DNA of 64,000 nt from Clavulina sp. PMI_390 (lineage: Eukaryota; Basidiomycota; Agaricomycetes; Cantharellales; Hydnaceae), in assembly GCA_015039315.1 (NCBI GenBank), contig WIDE01000003.1, forward strand, positions 742,933 to 806,932, in the 5' to 3' direction. Below the pieces are notes generated by a model that did not search any database, was not told where the DNA came from, and saw only the letters and a list, made by a program, of their open reading frames with translations. The position numbers were made by a program, and so were the translations under genes. Positions 25,564 through 35,811 of the stretch are shown here, one piece after another (position 1 is the first letter of the stretch; every line of letters begins with the position of its first letter).

Positions 25564-26998
25564 ATGTCCAACATCTCCGAAAGTCTAGCGAGAACACTGC
25601 AGCGTGTCTCACCCGGTGAAACACCACAGAGCCGACGTTCTCGCGTTTCGCCTGGCCGTTTCTCGGCATTCAGCCCGGCTGCATCCACCCCTATCATATC
25701 ACGCCGCTTTCCTCAACGGATCAACATCTTCGAAACTCCAAGGACCTCTAGTAGAAGATGGGAAGAACGCGTGATGGATCGAGAGGGAGTAACTGCTTGG
25801 GAAGCTGACGAGAGTTCTCAGCGACATCAGAACGATCGCAGACACCGAGCCGGCCACTCGATGAGCCCTGAAGCAGAGTCAGAGAGACATCTACCAGAGG
25901 GTAGAGCTAACGAGGTTGTTTACTCCGCAGACACTATCTCCCGCACGCTTATGCGTGAAGTTCCTCAGGCGGAGGGTACGAGCTTGCACAAGTTAGGAGA
26001 TTCCTCGAATGGTGTAATCATCCACTGCCCCATTTGTCTCGAGGATATCCCACATTCAAACATCGTGGCCATGGTTCCATGTGGTACGCTGTAACTGTAT
26101 ATCCTTCGTCATTGGATTCGTATTGATGCTCGCATGATCGGAAAACTTGGTATCGACAGGACATACTTTCTGTACCGGCTGCTCCAACACTATTACCCAC
26201 AATAATCCTCAGTTCGGAGCCGTACTTCCCGCCCACTGTCCCGTCTGTCGTACTTTTCTCAGCACAGATTCTGGACCTCTCAAAATCTTTTTGAACACTG
26301 TCTATGCACCTATTCCACCCCCCGCACATTCTTCTTCATGCGAAGTTTCCGAGCTATTGCTCGAATCAGCTCCATCAATTATGCCCAAACTCCCTCAAAG
26401 ACTGAACCTACTGAACAACACGATCACCGCTCTCGAAAGGTCCAACAAAATACTCCGTGGCCGGCTAACAACCTCCCACCTCTCCGTCGATGCTCTGAAG
26501 CTTGGAAAAAGAATGCTTTGGGAGCAAGTTGATCAGCTGATGCAGGCACAATCTTCGTTTCGACGCACAATTGAACAATTGACCTTTGAGGTTCATCAAT
26601 TGCGAAAGAACGCCGAGCATTCGAGTCGTATCGAGATGCTCGCCAATGCTACGATCGAACGCCTCATATCTGAGAACGCCGCGCTCTTGGAGCGATATAC
26701 CAGAGGTGGCAAGCTCACTGAGTCGCCAAAGACTGGTGTTTTCAACCCTCTCACCTCGTCTCCTGCTCTCCCTACCACTGCTCAGCCGGACTACATACGC
26801 TACCGAAGTGATGTGGGTGCCTCCGATCGTACGCTTCTCCGTTCCATCGCCTCGCCTCAGGTCCGTGCTCGTCCCACCATCACAATTCCAGTAGCTCCGC
26901 AGGATCACGATATAGAAGAACCAAAGAACCAGCAAGAGAACCAACCCAATCCAAAGTTTTCCACCTCGTTCAGGCGCTCTGTGCGATCTGCCCTCTAG
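25564..26998 (+). CDS. RING-finger protein with coiled coil (RING gene 2)
   Basis: Probable E3 ubiquitin ligase. The start at 25564 (MSNISESLARTLQRVSPGET) begins about 160 residues of Ser/Arg-rich, likely disordered sequence with several SP/TP sites. A C3HC4 RING follows: HCPICLEDIP...MVPCG, a short intron near 26083-26158, then HTFCTGCSNTI...HCPVCRTFL. After the RING come LLNNTITALERSNKILRGRL and further heptads to about residue 380 (coiled coil), then a Pro-rich tail ending RRSVRSAL at 26998. It follows DAD1 on the same strand with 215 bp between them. Together with the minus-strand RING gene it brackets DAD1. No known ortholog recognised. Confidence 0.78.
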
Positions 26999-28317
26999 TT
27001 TTCCAGGAACTTCACCCTCTCTTCGTTCACTATCATCACATTCTCGCTTGACAATTTGTGATCATGAGCAAACAGAAACAAACCACCTTCCATTGCCTTA
27101 TTTCTTTCTATGGTTGCCGATCACATACACCTAATTCACAAGCATATTTCGCCCAAGCTGTGTTCCTGGTAGCATTGTAGATGACACTTTCGAGATTTGT
27201 ATGAATTCCTTCAGGCTCACGAGCCAATTTTACTGGTCAAAGTTCTATCCTTCAAAGTTTGAGCTAATGAAGTATATTGAGGTCGCATTGTTAGGCCAGG
27301 CGAGCTGAAGGGCTTTGGTCTCGTGACAACACTGTGACCGCCTCGAATAAAACAAACAACCTTTTTTTTTTCCCTACTTTTCGCTGTGCTTCATCCCCTT
27401 ACTCTTTCTCTCTTCCCCCTCGTTCGCTGTCACTCTCGGGGGTTTTGTAGCATGCCCGATGATATTCCTCCAAATTGAGCTTGGTAAGTTAACTTATTCT
27501 GTTTTCCTTTTTTGAGATGGCTGCTCGCCCTCTCCCTTCGTGATGCGTACTCTAAGTAATTTGCGTTCGAGTTGCGGACGCTGCACCAAAAGACGCTACG
27601 CCAAGCTGTCCTGGCGTTCGCAACATGAGACAAACCACTTCGTCTGAACCATTCGCACACTATCAACCTTGAGTGTAATTCTGTATTGCTGACCTCGTTC
27701 CTCAATCGACAGTACTTTTATATATAATTTAGCACCACGAATACTATCCTCGATATCCTCTCCGCACCGTCTCGAGATGATTGCTTGTATAACTTTCATC
27801 CATCTCGCCCCATCTTTCTTCTTTCCTCCCGCCGTGTTTATCTGCAATATGATTGGGGCACTTCCGAGTGAATCAACACCCCCATAGGGCTAAACTACGC
27901 GGCAAGAGCGAGCTGTGTTCTTTTTCTGGTTTGCGTGGCCACTATATTCCAATGGTCGTAGACCTATGCTTTGAATGTACATATTTTTGCATTATCCTAC
28001 AGGTGCTGAATACCAGTCGTCATGTACATATCATACACTCGTGTCGCTCGTAATACAAGTAGGCTGTATGAAACTCGAGGCTCTGGGAAAATGCGAATCT
28101 TGTCCTAGGGACAGCCGCCAGGAAGACGATCAATACTGAACGTCGTCCTAGTTTCCATGCACACGTCTCACACTCACGACTGCGGCCCAAAAATAACAGC
28201 AGGCTCCTCATCACGGCAGACTTCTTGGTTCTCATCTACCAGCTTGGCCTCAGCCCCTGAGCGGAGCGAGTCACTTGTGCTTGCTAGTCCAGTGCTGGTA
28301 TTCCGGCTAGCCCCACC
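26999..28317. other. Intergenic region with a polypyrimidine tract
   Basis: No gene seen. A T/C-rich stretch at about 27360-27430 (run of T, then CT-rich) resembles fungal promoter or leader sequence, but no credible ORF follows within 800 bp. An orphan promoter or non-coding transcript is possible. Confidence 0.35.
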
Positions 28318-29379
28318 ATGAAGTCCTTGACGTCCCTTCCAGTTGAGCTCCAGAAGAATATCGTTTGTCACGAACTTCATACACTCTCTACGCTCTCCCG
28401 TCTCCGCCATGCACTGGCGATCGCTGCTGTCGCTCCAACTTGGCGAAAGCTCGCTCTGGGCGAGCCTTGGCTATGGGACGCGATTGATATTGTTGATCGC
28501 AGCTGGGCAGCCTTATACACCTCTACCATGGTATCGCGCTCACGACAAGTTACCCTCAGCGTGCAGATCCACGCGGACGCCCAGTGTCGCTGGATTCGCG
28601 AAGCCATCTTAATCATACGCCCACATTTCGCCCGCTGCCGGATACTCCACATCACGGCACACAGCACGGTAATCGATGCACTTTTCCCCTTGCCGGATCA
28701 ATTACCGTGTATGGAGAGCATGATTATCAATATTCCCAAACTGGACTCTGTCGAGCTTGGTGTCCCCATCGCTCCACAGTTACGGATGCTCTCGATTTCT
28801 ACTTCCTCAGGAAACATACAAAGATCCCCCACCGACCCCCTGGAGGAACTCACCTTGTCAGGAGCTAGCTGGGGAAACATAAAAAAGTTCATTTTCGCAT
28901 GCGTCAGGCTTCACAGACTCAGCATCGATATTGTTTCTCCCTACTCCGCTGATATTCTGAAAGATGAAGCCACCTTTCCAGATCTACTGCGCCTGAGCAT
29001 ATATCCGGATAGCGTCCCTATTCTCAAGTCCTTTGTACTCCCTCAGCTCCAAGACTTGGAGTTCAAAGGCGTCCATCCTTATTCAAGCCTCACCCCTCTC
29101 CCTGGGGCGTCCCGATACAGTTCGGTGACGACTCTAACCCTCAGCATACTCAATTTCAATCTATTCATCATGGATTCACTCATGCTGACACTCCCTAAAA
29201 TCAGGTCCCTGACCTTGTTTGCGTGTAGGAGCCCCATAAATATGCTTGGGCTACTCCTGCTCGGGGATGCACAGGGTGCAAGTGCAGTCCAAGACTTGAA
29301 GCTGTTTTATGAAGACCTCATAGAGGACTGGCGCTATATAGCTCTGATGGAGGGCTTAGATATCGATGACCTTGATTAA
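28318..29379 (+). CDS. F-box-like domain protein, truncated by an in-frame stop
   Basis: Protein of the large basidiomycete F-box-like families, expected to recruit substrates to an SCF ubiquitin ligase. The single open frame starts MKSLTSLPVELQKNIVCHEL, followed by RHALAIAAVAPTWRKLALGE and PWLWDAIDIV, an F-box core at about residues 5-60. The rest is leucine-rich and irregular (LEELTLSG, LPQLQDLEFKGV, LPKIRSLTLFACRS). The frame ends at a TAA (29377-29379), but the same frame continues open for 84 more codons after it, with protein-like sequence (WLHLERISILGERPFTVEDI). Either the gene carries a premature stop or the annotated end is true and the rest is relic. No introns seen. Confidence 0.6.
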   Translation: MKSLTSLPVELQKNIVCHELHTLSTLSRLRHALAIAAVAPTWRKLALGEPWLWDAIDIVDRSWAALYTSTMVSRSRQVTLSVQIHADAQCRWIREAILIIRPHFARCRILHITAHSTVIDALFPLPDQLPCMESMIINIPKLDSVELGVPIAPQLRMLSISTSSGNIQRSPTDPLEELTLSGASWGNIKKFIFACVRLHRLSIDIVSPYSADILKDEATFPDLLRLSIYPDSVPILKSFVLPQLQDLEFKGVHPYSSLTPLPGASRYSSVTTLTLSILNFNLFIMDSLMLTLPKIRSLTLFACRSPINMLGLLLLGDAQGASAVQDLKLFYEDLIEDWRYIALMEGLDIDDLD

Positions 29380-29634
29380 CGTTGGCTACATCTGGAGCGG
29401 ATCTCAATCCTTGGGGAGAGGCCATTCACCGTTGAAGATATCGTTCCTCAGGATCAAGAGATCAGTGGAGAAAATTGCGGGACTCTCATTTCAGCCCTCT
29501 TATCATCTCGAGAAGACCTCATTATTGAGCTTCGACGGTACCATGTCGAAGAGGCGACTGCACAACATGATGTGCAGGAAGCTCAAGACCAGTACGGAAC
29601 GCGGTTCACATTTGCTCCATTTGAGGCCGCGTGA
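29380..29634 (+). pseudogene. Read-on 3' part of the F-box gene beyond the stop
   Basis: Continues in frame with the F-box ORF after its TAA: RWLHLERISILGERPF to the end FTFAPFEAA and TGA at 29632-29634. The last 45 or so codons recur at 33533-33680 with six amino-acid differences in the best-aligned part, which supports a former coding role. No splice pair that would skip the TAA without losing coherent protein is apparent. Confidence 0.6.
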
Positions 29635-29965
29635 ACCCCTGCTTACTCTTGATTTCTTTATGAACCATTCGTGAAATATGCGCACGATACCTGCTTCATT
29701 CTTTTGGGGTCAATCCTATGCTTTAAGCTCACCCACACATATGGTAGTAAACGAGTTATTCATGGGCTCAGGTAGTCTCTTGATTTCTTTAACTATGCTT
29801 GTTAGCCGTCACAGTACATATACAGGCTACTCCTTACTATATCGTACCATGTCAAGAGTGCCGAATTGGTACAGGATATATCGTCCTGACCCATCGTCGC
29901 CATCGGGTCATACATGGCTTCCGCCATTCCTCGACAGGAGCTCGGTGAGGATCCAGCCATGCGTA
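29487..29965. repeat. Segmental duplication, copy 1 (F-box 3' end plus peroxin 3' end)
   Basis: About 480 bp matching 33533-34007 in direct orientation with scattered substitutions and small indels (identity by eye in the mid-80s percent; not computed). It contains the 3' end of the F-box gene, the intergenic spacer and, on the minus strand, the last codons of a PEX23/24-type gene. The match fades upstream of 29487 and stops abruptly after 29965. Confidence 0.85.
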
Positions 29966-29968
29966 ATT
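29852..29968 (-). pseudogene. Copied 3' tail of the PEX23/24-family gene
   Basis: Minus-strand frame reads NYAWLDPHRAPVEEWRKPCM, TRWRRWVRTIYPVPIRHS and stop. The intact gene at 33895-35720 ends AWLDPRPAPVEEW, TRRRRWVRRIYPVPIRHS. The frame is kept, but conserved basic and glycine residues of the dysferlin C motif are changed (G to C, R to W, R to T). The upstream exons of the peroxin are absent here. Confidence 0.75.
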
Positions 29969-31075
29969 GGACTTTGAATGGATTGTCGAGGTGCTTAGAG
30001 ACGCAGGTGGGCAGAGATCCGCTTGCGGAATGGTGGAGATCGATGCCGTACTTGGAGGGACAAGACAGGATGGAACAAATGACGCCGAATGAGGATTGAG
30101 TTTCCGACCTGGTGCCTTGGAGTCTTGGGAGCGTGATGAGCGCTGAAAGGTCGAGGCATGATAGTTTGGTGTTCCTCGTTGAGATATGCCGGCACCTGAT
30201 TCTGCCAGGAGTCCGCCGTGTTGTTCGCAAGATTGTCGCTATCGATTGTATGAAGGAAAGGCGGTTGAGGCACTGTGTATCCGTAAATATCCAGGTCTGG
30301 AGAGGGCTGGCCCATAGTGGGAGGGTAACTGATCAGGGGCCAGTAGAGTGGCCGCTGAAGGAATTGAATGACTGGATAAGGAAGTCACTAAGTGCGGAAG
30401 GTGGGCATTGGCGCGCCAAATCGATGGTAGCGGCCGAAATATTGGTTAGCACTGAAGAGTGTGTGGTGGTATACTTGATAGTTGGCCGGCTGTGGAGACA
30501 ACGGATCTTGTTCATTGATAGGAGGGTATGATCGAGGTACCTTGCTTCGCCATGTACCTGGGGTCTAGTTATTAGAGGGGATGGGGCTTCATTATTTCCA
30601 GGATAGAAGATATTTCCCTCATACCCTGTGCCTGTGGAGTTCGGGAGCAAGACTTGGTGCTGGGAATGAGGGGCCAAGATAATTGGAAGTGGGCCCAGAA
30701 ATAGATGATACTAATGAGCGAACTTGATAGAACGGGGATTCTGGGATTGGGTTTGATTGTTTTCAGAATATTGTGGGCTCAATCCGACCCTTTGCACCAG
30801 GATGTACTGATTCACAGCTGCAGTGCTTGCTCTTGAGCGAGCCGTAATGTTGCTGGAGGCTGCAACGAACAGCGTAGATGAATACAATAGCTCATGATTC
30901 ATGGCTAAGGCTAGGTCGATCTAGGGATTGCGAGTCGGGATTCCAGACGTTCTTTGCGTTCAAGGAGCTGTTAGGATGCAGGTTGGTGACAAGTTCGTGA
31001 GCATTCGATATGTCAACCGCATAGGACTGGGATATATCTAGCCAACATGAAATAGATCATGGCGCCCTGGTTGTC
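29969..31075 (-). CDS. Unrecognised Pro/Gln/Tyr-rich reading region, perhaps a gene remnant or chimera
   Basis: I do not recognise a family. Several protein-like segments read on the minus strand: SNAHELVTNLHPNSS and KNVWNPDSQSLDRPSL near 30900-31050, SGPTSNYLGPSFPAPSLAPE near 30650, and SYPPINEQDPLSPQPANYQV to PMPTFRT. A clean 60-bp GT..AG intron (30329-30388) then leads to YYPPTMGQPSPDLDIYGYTV and DSWQNQVPAYLNEEH. A separate frame, open for 128 codons (30238 to 29852), runs straight into the copied peroxin tail. No single splice model joins all parts without a stop or phase error, so this is either a decayed gene or a multi-exon gene I cannot resolve. Low-complexity composition is reminiscent of transcription-factor activation regions, but no DNA-binding domain is seen. 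Confidence 0.3.
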
Positions 31076-31896
31076 AACATATTCATTTTTTGCTGAAGTT
31101 CGGAGGACAGCCTGACAAGACAAGAAGGTCAAAACAAACGGTCCACTGCCAAACATACCACCACAACTTTACAAGGTTTACCCTCAGGACGTCTCTTTGA
31201 GCGTATACGATGACTTCTGACGCTCCAAGCCAGGGAGTGGAGTAAATTTCCAGGGGACATCCACCCTCCCCTGTACTTGCGCTGCCCACAGCAAATTTAT
31301 CCTATTTCTTCGTCATTCCTAAGCCTGGCCTACCCATAGTTCAGCATTTGTTTATCTAGATTCGCTACATCCCAACAGATCGCGAGAGCCCGGACGAAGT
31401 AGCCTTACAGAAGCCCTTATTGATGCTGTCCTATTTCGTCTTGTCACGCGAATTGACAACACTCCGTCGACGCTGAGTTTCTCACATCGTGCATAAGGCG
31501 AAATTCTCCTGCATCGGATGCTTGTGGATCAGAAGTTGAATGTCCGGACCGCTAGAGTTCTGCCGCCTTGCATATCCGCAGTACTCTGGCTTATTGAGCC
31601 TCGGGGTTTCCTAACCCTCCTTCACTCGCGTTGGTTCCGATGCTTCTGCGGCGGGTCAGGCCCACAACAAGCCCTGCACCGAAATTCCTGTTCATCTCAC
31701 CGGCCTTCTTTCAAGATATGTCCACGGGCCGGGGGTCATCACTATGCTTTGCGTTGCCAAGCAAGCATTCACGTTCGCCAAGCCAGAAAGCGGGCCGCCG
31801 GATCCCTCTCAACGACCTTAAAAGTTCGTGTGGTCTAGTCGGAGTGCTATAAAACCAAAATTTGCTTAGTGCTCTACCTACTTGCCAAATTCTACA
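31076..31896. other. Upstream region of the LPMO gene
   Basis: No supported gene. A 106-codon ORF at 31518-31838 has no family motif and lies in the expected promoter of the LPMO gene. Confidence 0.4.
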
Positions 31897-32993
31897 ATGA
31901 AGTTCTCGCCATTCGTGGCTGTTCTCGGCCTTGGAGCGCTGGTAGGGAGCGTCATGGCTCATGGTGTGGTGACCTCTCCAACTCCTAGGAAGGTAAGGAA
32001 CGGCGTTTCCTCGCAACACTGAGCGATTCGATGAAGAGAAACAGCCCGTCGTGTTCTCAAACCGTCCTCTAAACCATCTCAATTTTGGTAGATTGGTAGC
32101 GCAAATCTTGCCGCATGCGGGACAGGCGTGTATAACTCCCTCAAAGCAGGTGCGCCATCAATTTTTCCCGCCTTTCGTTTACACTCCTAAGATGTGCCAT
32201 TCCACTATATCCGCCACCCCTTTTGCTTCCGAACCTAGACCCTGAAGGCCCAGTGCGTTCCTAACACTTTACCCAGTTGCATATTGTTGTCCCAATAAAT
32301 ACTCACGCCCAGAATTTTCTTATCGTTCTACCCTGTTGCTTAGCTTGAAGATGCCGTAAAGAAGATTGACAGCGGGTACAATGCCACAGCGTGTCATTTG
32401 TATTTCTGCAGAGGCTATCAGGTGCGTTTGAGCTCGGAGTCGAAAGTGAGACACAGAAGCTCATTCCAATTATCTCCCCTAGGCGGCGGATAACACCGGT
32501 GAAAATTATTCGTACTCACTCGGACAAGTCGTTCCCATGACAGTTGACATCGAGGCACATCATACGGGCTATGCAGTAAGCCAACTGCCCCATTCGCTGC
32601 TCTCTCACTTGATACCCTTTTGGCTAACAATATTTTTCATCGAATGCCCAACCAGAATGTCTCGGTCGTAAATGTCGTAACCCAGACAGTAATCGGCAGT
32701 CCACTTATCTACTGGCCGGTTTACGCTAACTCAAGTCTCAGCCCAGCTGAATGGCCTGTTAACCAGAGTGCGTTCTTTTCCTACTTGATATTGTATCTAT
32801 CATTCCACATCTAACTTATAGCATTACCGCGTCGCGTGGTTGGACGAAATTAGCCTCATTCAGTGTAACAATCCCCACTTCACTTGGAACAAACTGTGCC
32901 AAGTCAGGTACTTGTGCACTGCAGTGGTGGTGGTACGCTGCCTACTCAAACAAGGAAACCTTTGAGTCATGCATTGATTTCACCGCGAGCTGA
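31897..32993 (+). CDS. Secreted AA16-type lytic polysaccharide monooxygenase
   Basis: Copper-dependent oxidative enzyme of the AA16 type, acting on extracellular cell-wall polysaccharide. Exon 1 (31897-31992) encodes a signal peptide ending SVMA followed by HGVVTSPTPRK; the His exposed by cleavage would form the histidine brace. Exon 2 (32092-32149) gives IGSANLAACGTGVYNSLKA. A 14-nt exon (32239-32252) adds DPEGP, and the next exon (from 32344) gives LEDAVKKIDSGYNATACHLY and FCRGYQ. Later exons give DNTGENYSYSLGQVVPMTVD, IEAHHTGYA (second brace His candidate), NVSVVNVVTQTV and SPLIYWPVYANSSLSPAEWP. The last exon has SFSVTIPTSLGTNC, CALQWWWYA and ESCIDFT, with stop at 32991-32993. No carbohydrate-binding module is seen. 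Intact in every exon I could read. It lies between the two duplicated segments. Confidence 0.83.
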
Positions 32994-33532
32994 AGACGAG
33001 AATAGCCTAATCGTGCGTTCGCTCCGACTGTTTTGGGATCGACTTTCCTTCAACCCTTCGGGATCGAGCTTGAGATTGAGGACCATGATCTCCAAAGGAT
33101 TAATTGTGTCCGGATCGGGAAGGATCATTCTTCTGCTTTCTCGATCCTTCTCCATTATTCCTCTCCCTCCTAAATAGTTCTCTCTTTTTCCTTTATTCTC
33201 TCTACGGTCCGGTATCATAGGATAAAAGGCAGGGCTGTCTGACCTAGAGTTGACAGCCTTTCTTACACACTCCTGTAGTATCCGTACTTTAGCCATCATC
33301 CCAATATATAGCACTTCATAGCGCTGATTAGTACAATCGCCAGGTGAAAGGCCACCGTTGTGTGTGTACCATTCAGGGCCAACACCCACTGACCGCCATC
33401 TGAATGTATTGATTTGCAACACTTTTATCTACTCGATACCAACCTCTGTCAGGTCCATACCACGGTTAGATTAGGAGAATCCGATGTGAAAGCTTGAATC
33501 CTAACACGAAGTACACAACCTCGTCTTCTGAA
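32994..33532. other. 3' flank of the LPMO gene, no gene seen
   Basis: Overlapping ORFs on both strands without motifs. The region ends where the second copy of the duplicated segment begins. Confidence 0.4.
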
Positions 33533-33680
33533 CATTTCAACTGTCTTGTGCTCTCGAGAAGACCTCATTGTTGAGCTTCGACGGTATTACGTCAAAGAAG
33601 CAGCTGCACAACATGATGCGCAGGAAGCTCAACTCCAGTACGGAACGCGGTTCACATTTGCTCCATTTGAGGCCGCGTGA
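33533..33680 (+). pseudogene. Orphan 3' tail of the F-box gene
   Basis: Open frame SREDLIVELRRYYVKEAAAQ to YGTRFTFAPFEAA and TGA (33678-33680), matching the read-on part of the F-box gene at 29380-29634. No F-box or upstream portion is present here, so it cannot encode the protein. Confidence 0.75.
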
Positions 33681-34007
33681 ACGCGTGGTTACTCTTGATT
33701 TCTCTGTGAACCATTCGCGAAACATACGCACGATACCTGCTTCAGTCCTTTGGGGTCAATCCGATGCTTTAAGCTCACCCACATAGGTAGTAAATCAGTT
33801 ATTCATTAGCTCACTTTGTCTCTTGACTTTTTGGACTATACTTGTCAGCTGTCGTAGTACATATACAGGCTATCCCTTAGTATATTGTACTAAGTCAAGA
33901 GTGCCGGATAGGCACAGGATATATCCTCCTAACCCATCGTCGTCGTCGGGTCATACCTGGCTTCTGCCATTCCTCAACGGGAGCAGGGCGAGGATCAAGC
34001 CAGGCGT
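33533..34007. repeat. Segmental duplication, copy 2
   Basis: Direct-repeat partner of 29487-29965. It contains an orphan F-box gene 3' end (plus strand) and the genuine 3' end of the PEX23/24-family gene (minus strand). Beyond 34007 the peroxin exon continues while the copy 1 sequence diverges completely. Confidence 0.85.
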
Positions 34008-35720
34008 CGTTAGTATAGACCCACCCATCTGGCAGAACGACATGGAGGATCAGTATTAGCGAACAAACACATGTTGATAACGCACCTCGATCGGCGCCCG
34101 TTGGTGCCCATCGTGCCAAAAAGTCCGGCTCCCACTGCTCGGTCTCCACAAATGCCCATCCAGGATCGAGCTGGACAACCAGGTGCGAACTAAAGAATCC
34201 ATTTACCCGCAGGCTTAGCAGCGGGCCTAACATCAGCTCAGAGACAGATATAGCCGCACCTTGATTCGCCTACTGTGACGCTCCCGTCTGCCCCTCGTGT
34301 CCACGCACCGCGATCACTCGCCTTGAGACTATTGACTCCCCCTTTCCAGCCAGCAGCTATGATGCTCCCTCCCGCAGAGCTCGTTTGCGCCGACGATGGC
34401 CAACTCCAACGTTCATTCTGGAAGATGAAAACTTCGCGAAGCTCTATCCGTCATCGGGACATGTGAAGGGTAATAGGAAGCATTTGGTCAGCGAACCAAC
34501 GCACGGTATTGATGGAAGATGGGATAAAACCTCGCGTACCTGCGGCGGTGATATGCTCCTCGGACAATGACGAGTCATTCACGAGGGAGCGACCCTCTTG
34601 GATTACGATGGGGATGATACGTGACTGTTGCAAGATGCCGTCCTTGTCAAACAGATGGTGGCGAACTAGCGGGTGTGTTAGGGTAAATGCTCCAACACCA
34701 GCAATTAATGTGAAGAGTTGGAGTGGAAGGAATGTAAGGGGGATAGTTGTGAATAGAATGAATAAGAAGATGGGAGTCGAAGCATGGGATTTGAAAGTGA
34801 TGAGGTGGGTCAAGGGGAATAGCATGTCGTACGCATCGGCGCTGCAAAGGGATGTAGTTGTTCAGAGGAAGTTTGAGAGCTTCTAATCAGGGAGCACGAC
34901 TCACACAAAGCCCATAAGATTCTGGATCGCTTGGATGTTTGCAAGCCATGCAGAGCTCCCTTCCGTCGCAAGACCTCCGACTGGTGGCTGGGAGAGTAGC
35001 GAGACAGAAGGATCTGCTATTTCCGTATGATTGTGCCATGTCGCTGGGGCGGGCGGAGAGTGATAATTGGCGATCATAACAGCAAGTAAGGCGACGCTTG
35101 GAGCAACGAGGAGGAGTCGTGGTTTGTAGCCTTGAATGAGGTTAGCTTTGTAACATCCATTGGTTGTCTCGTGATGAGGCAGGCTCACAAACAGCACAAT
35201 AAAGGGCTAGCCAGGATGTCGTATACTTCCACCCTTTTCTCCACATGAATATCTCCTCCATTCTATCCATGACCCAGAAAACGAAGCCAACGCGACTGAT
35301 GAACCTCCTGAAGTTCGTTGTCGTTATTGGGATGGACAGTGGGTCTTTACTCGACAGAAGCGCGTTTGCGGGCCCTCGAGGAGATGATCCCGCCTGAGAT
35401 GCAGGAATGTTTATGGCCGAGGAGATGAGGAGATTCGCCAAGCTGTAGGAAGAACCTGGAGGTGGGCTCATGGCACTCTTTCCCGCCCCTCCAGTGGTTC
35501 GTCCCCGAGTCGGAGACCCATCCTTCTCCATCGGAGAGCTGGGTGAAGGGCTCCCACTTAGTGTTGATGTTAAGACATTCAGAGAAAATCGGCGGCCAGT
35601 TGTGGACGGTCGCCGAGTCCCCTCCAGCTCAGGATTGACTGGTTCCTTCTTAGCTGCTGGAAGAAGGGCGGCATAGTCCGGGATACGGACGTATTCAAGA
35701 GTGTTGTTTACAGAGGGCAT
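33895..35720 (-). CDS. Integral peroxisomal membrane peroxin, PEX23/PEX24 family with dysferlin motifs
   Basis: Membrane protein of the Pex24p-domain family (Pex23/24/28-32), which regulates peroxisome number and ER-peroxisome contacts. The start at 35720 (MPSVNNTLEYVRIPDYAALL) precedes a Ser/Pro-rich region. Next come SYSLANLLISSAINIP and FISRVGFVFWVMDRMEEIFM, then membrane segments in PRLLLVAPSVALLAVMIANY and IFLFILFTTIPLTFLPLQLF. The DysFN-like motif REVFIFQNERW lies near 34420, and the DysFC part reads ETEQWEPDFLARWAPTGADR, GWVYTNDAWLDPRP and TRRRRWVRRIYPVPIRHS (stop 33895-33897). Five or so introns. Its 3' 110 bp have a degenerate copy at 29852-29968. Divergent from the palmitoyltransferase. 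Confidence 0.82.
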
Positions 35721-35811
35721 CTTTCATACCAGAGTCGAAAGTGATGCCTCTCGCTGTTGCCGGCACACGACGACGTCGGTCTGACGGTAGCAGTCGTTGT
35801 TCAGACGAACA

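Noticed and set aside
29100..29400. Intron that would remove the F-box gene stop codon
   Set aside because: Any GT..AG pair spanning the stop also removes long, open, protein-like sequence; a nonsense change is simpler.
29966..33532. Insert between duplicated copies as a classical transposon
   Set aside because: No transposase, integrase or reverse transcriptase reading and no terminal inverted repeats seen; kept only as a segmental insertion.
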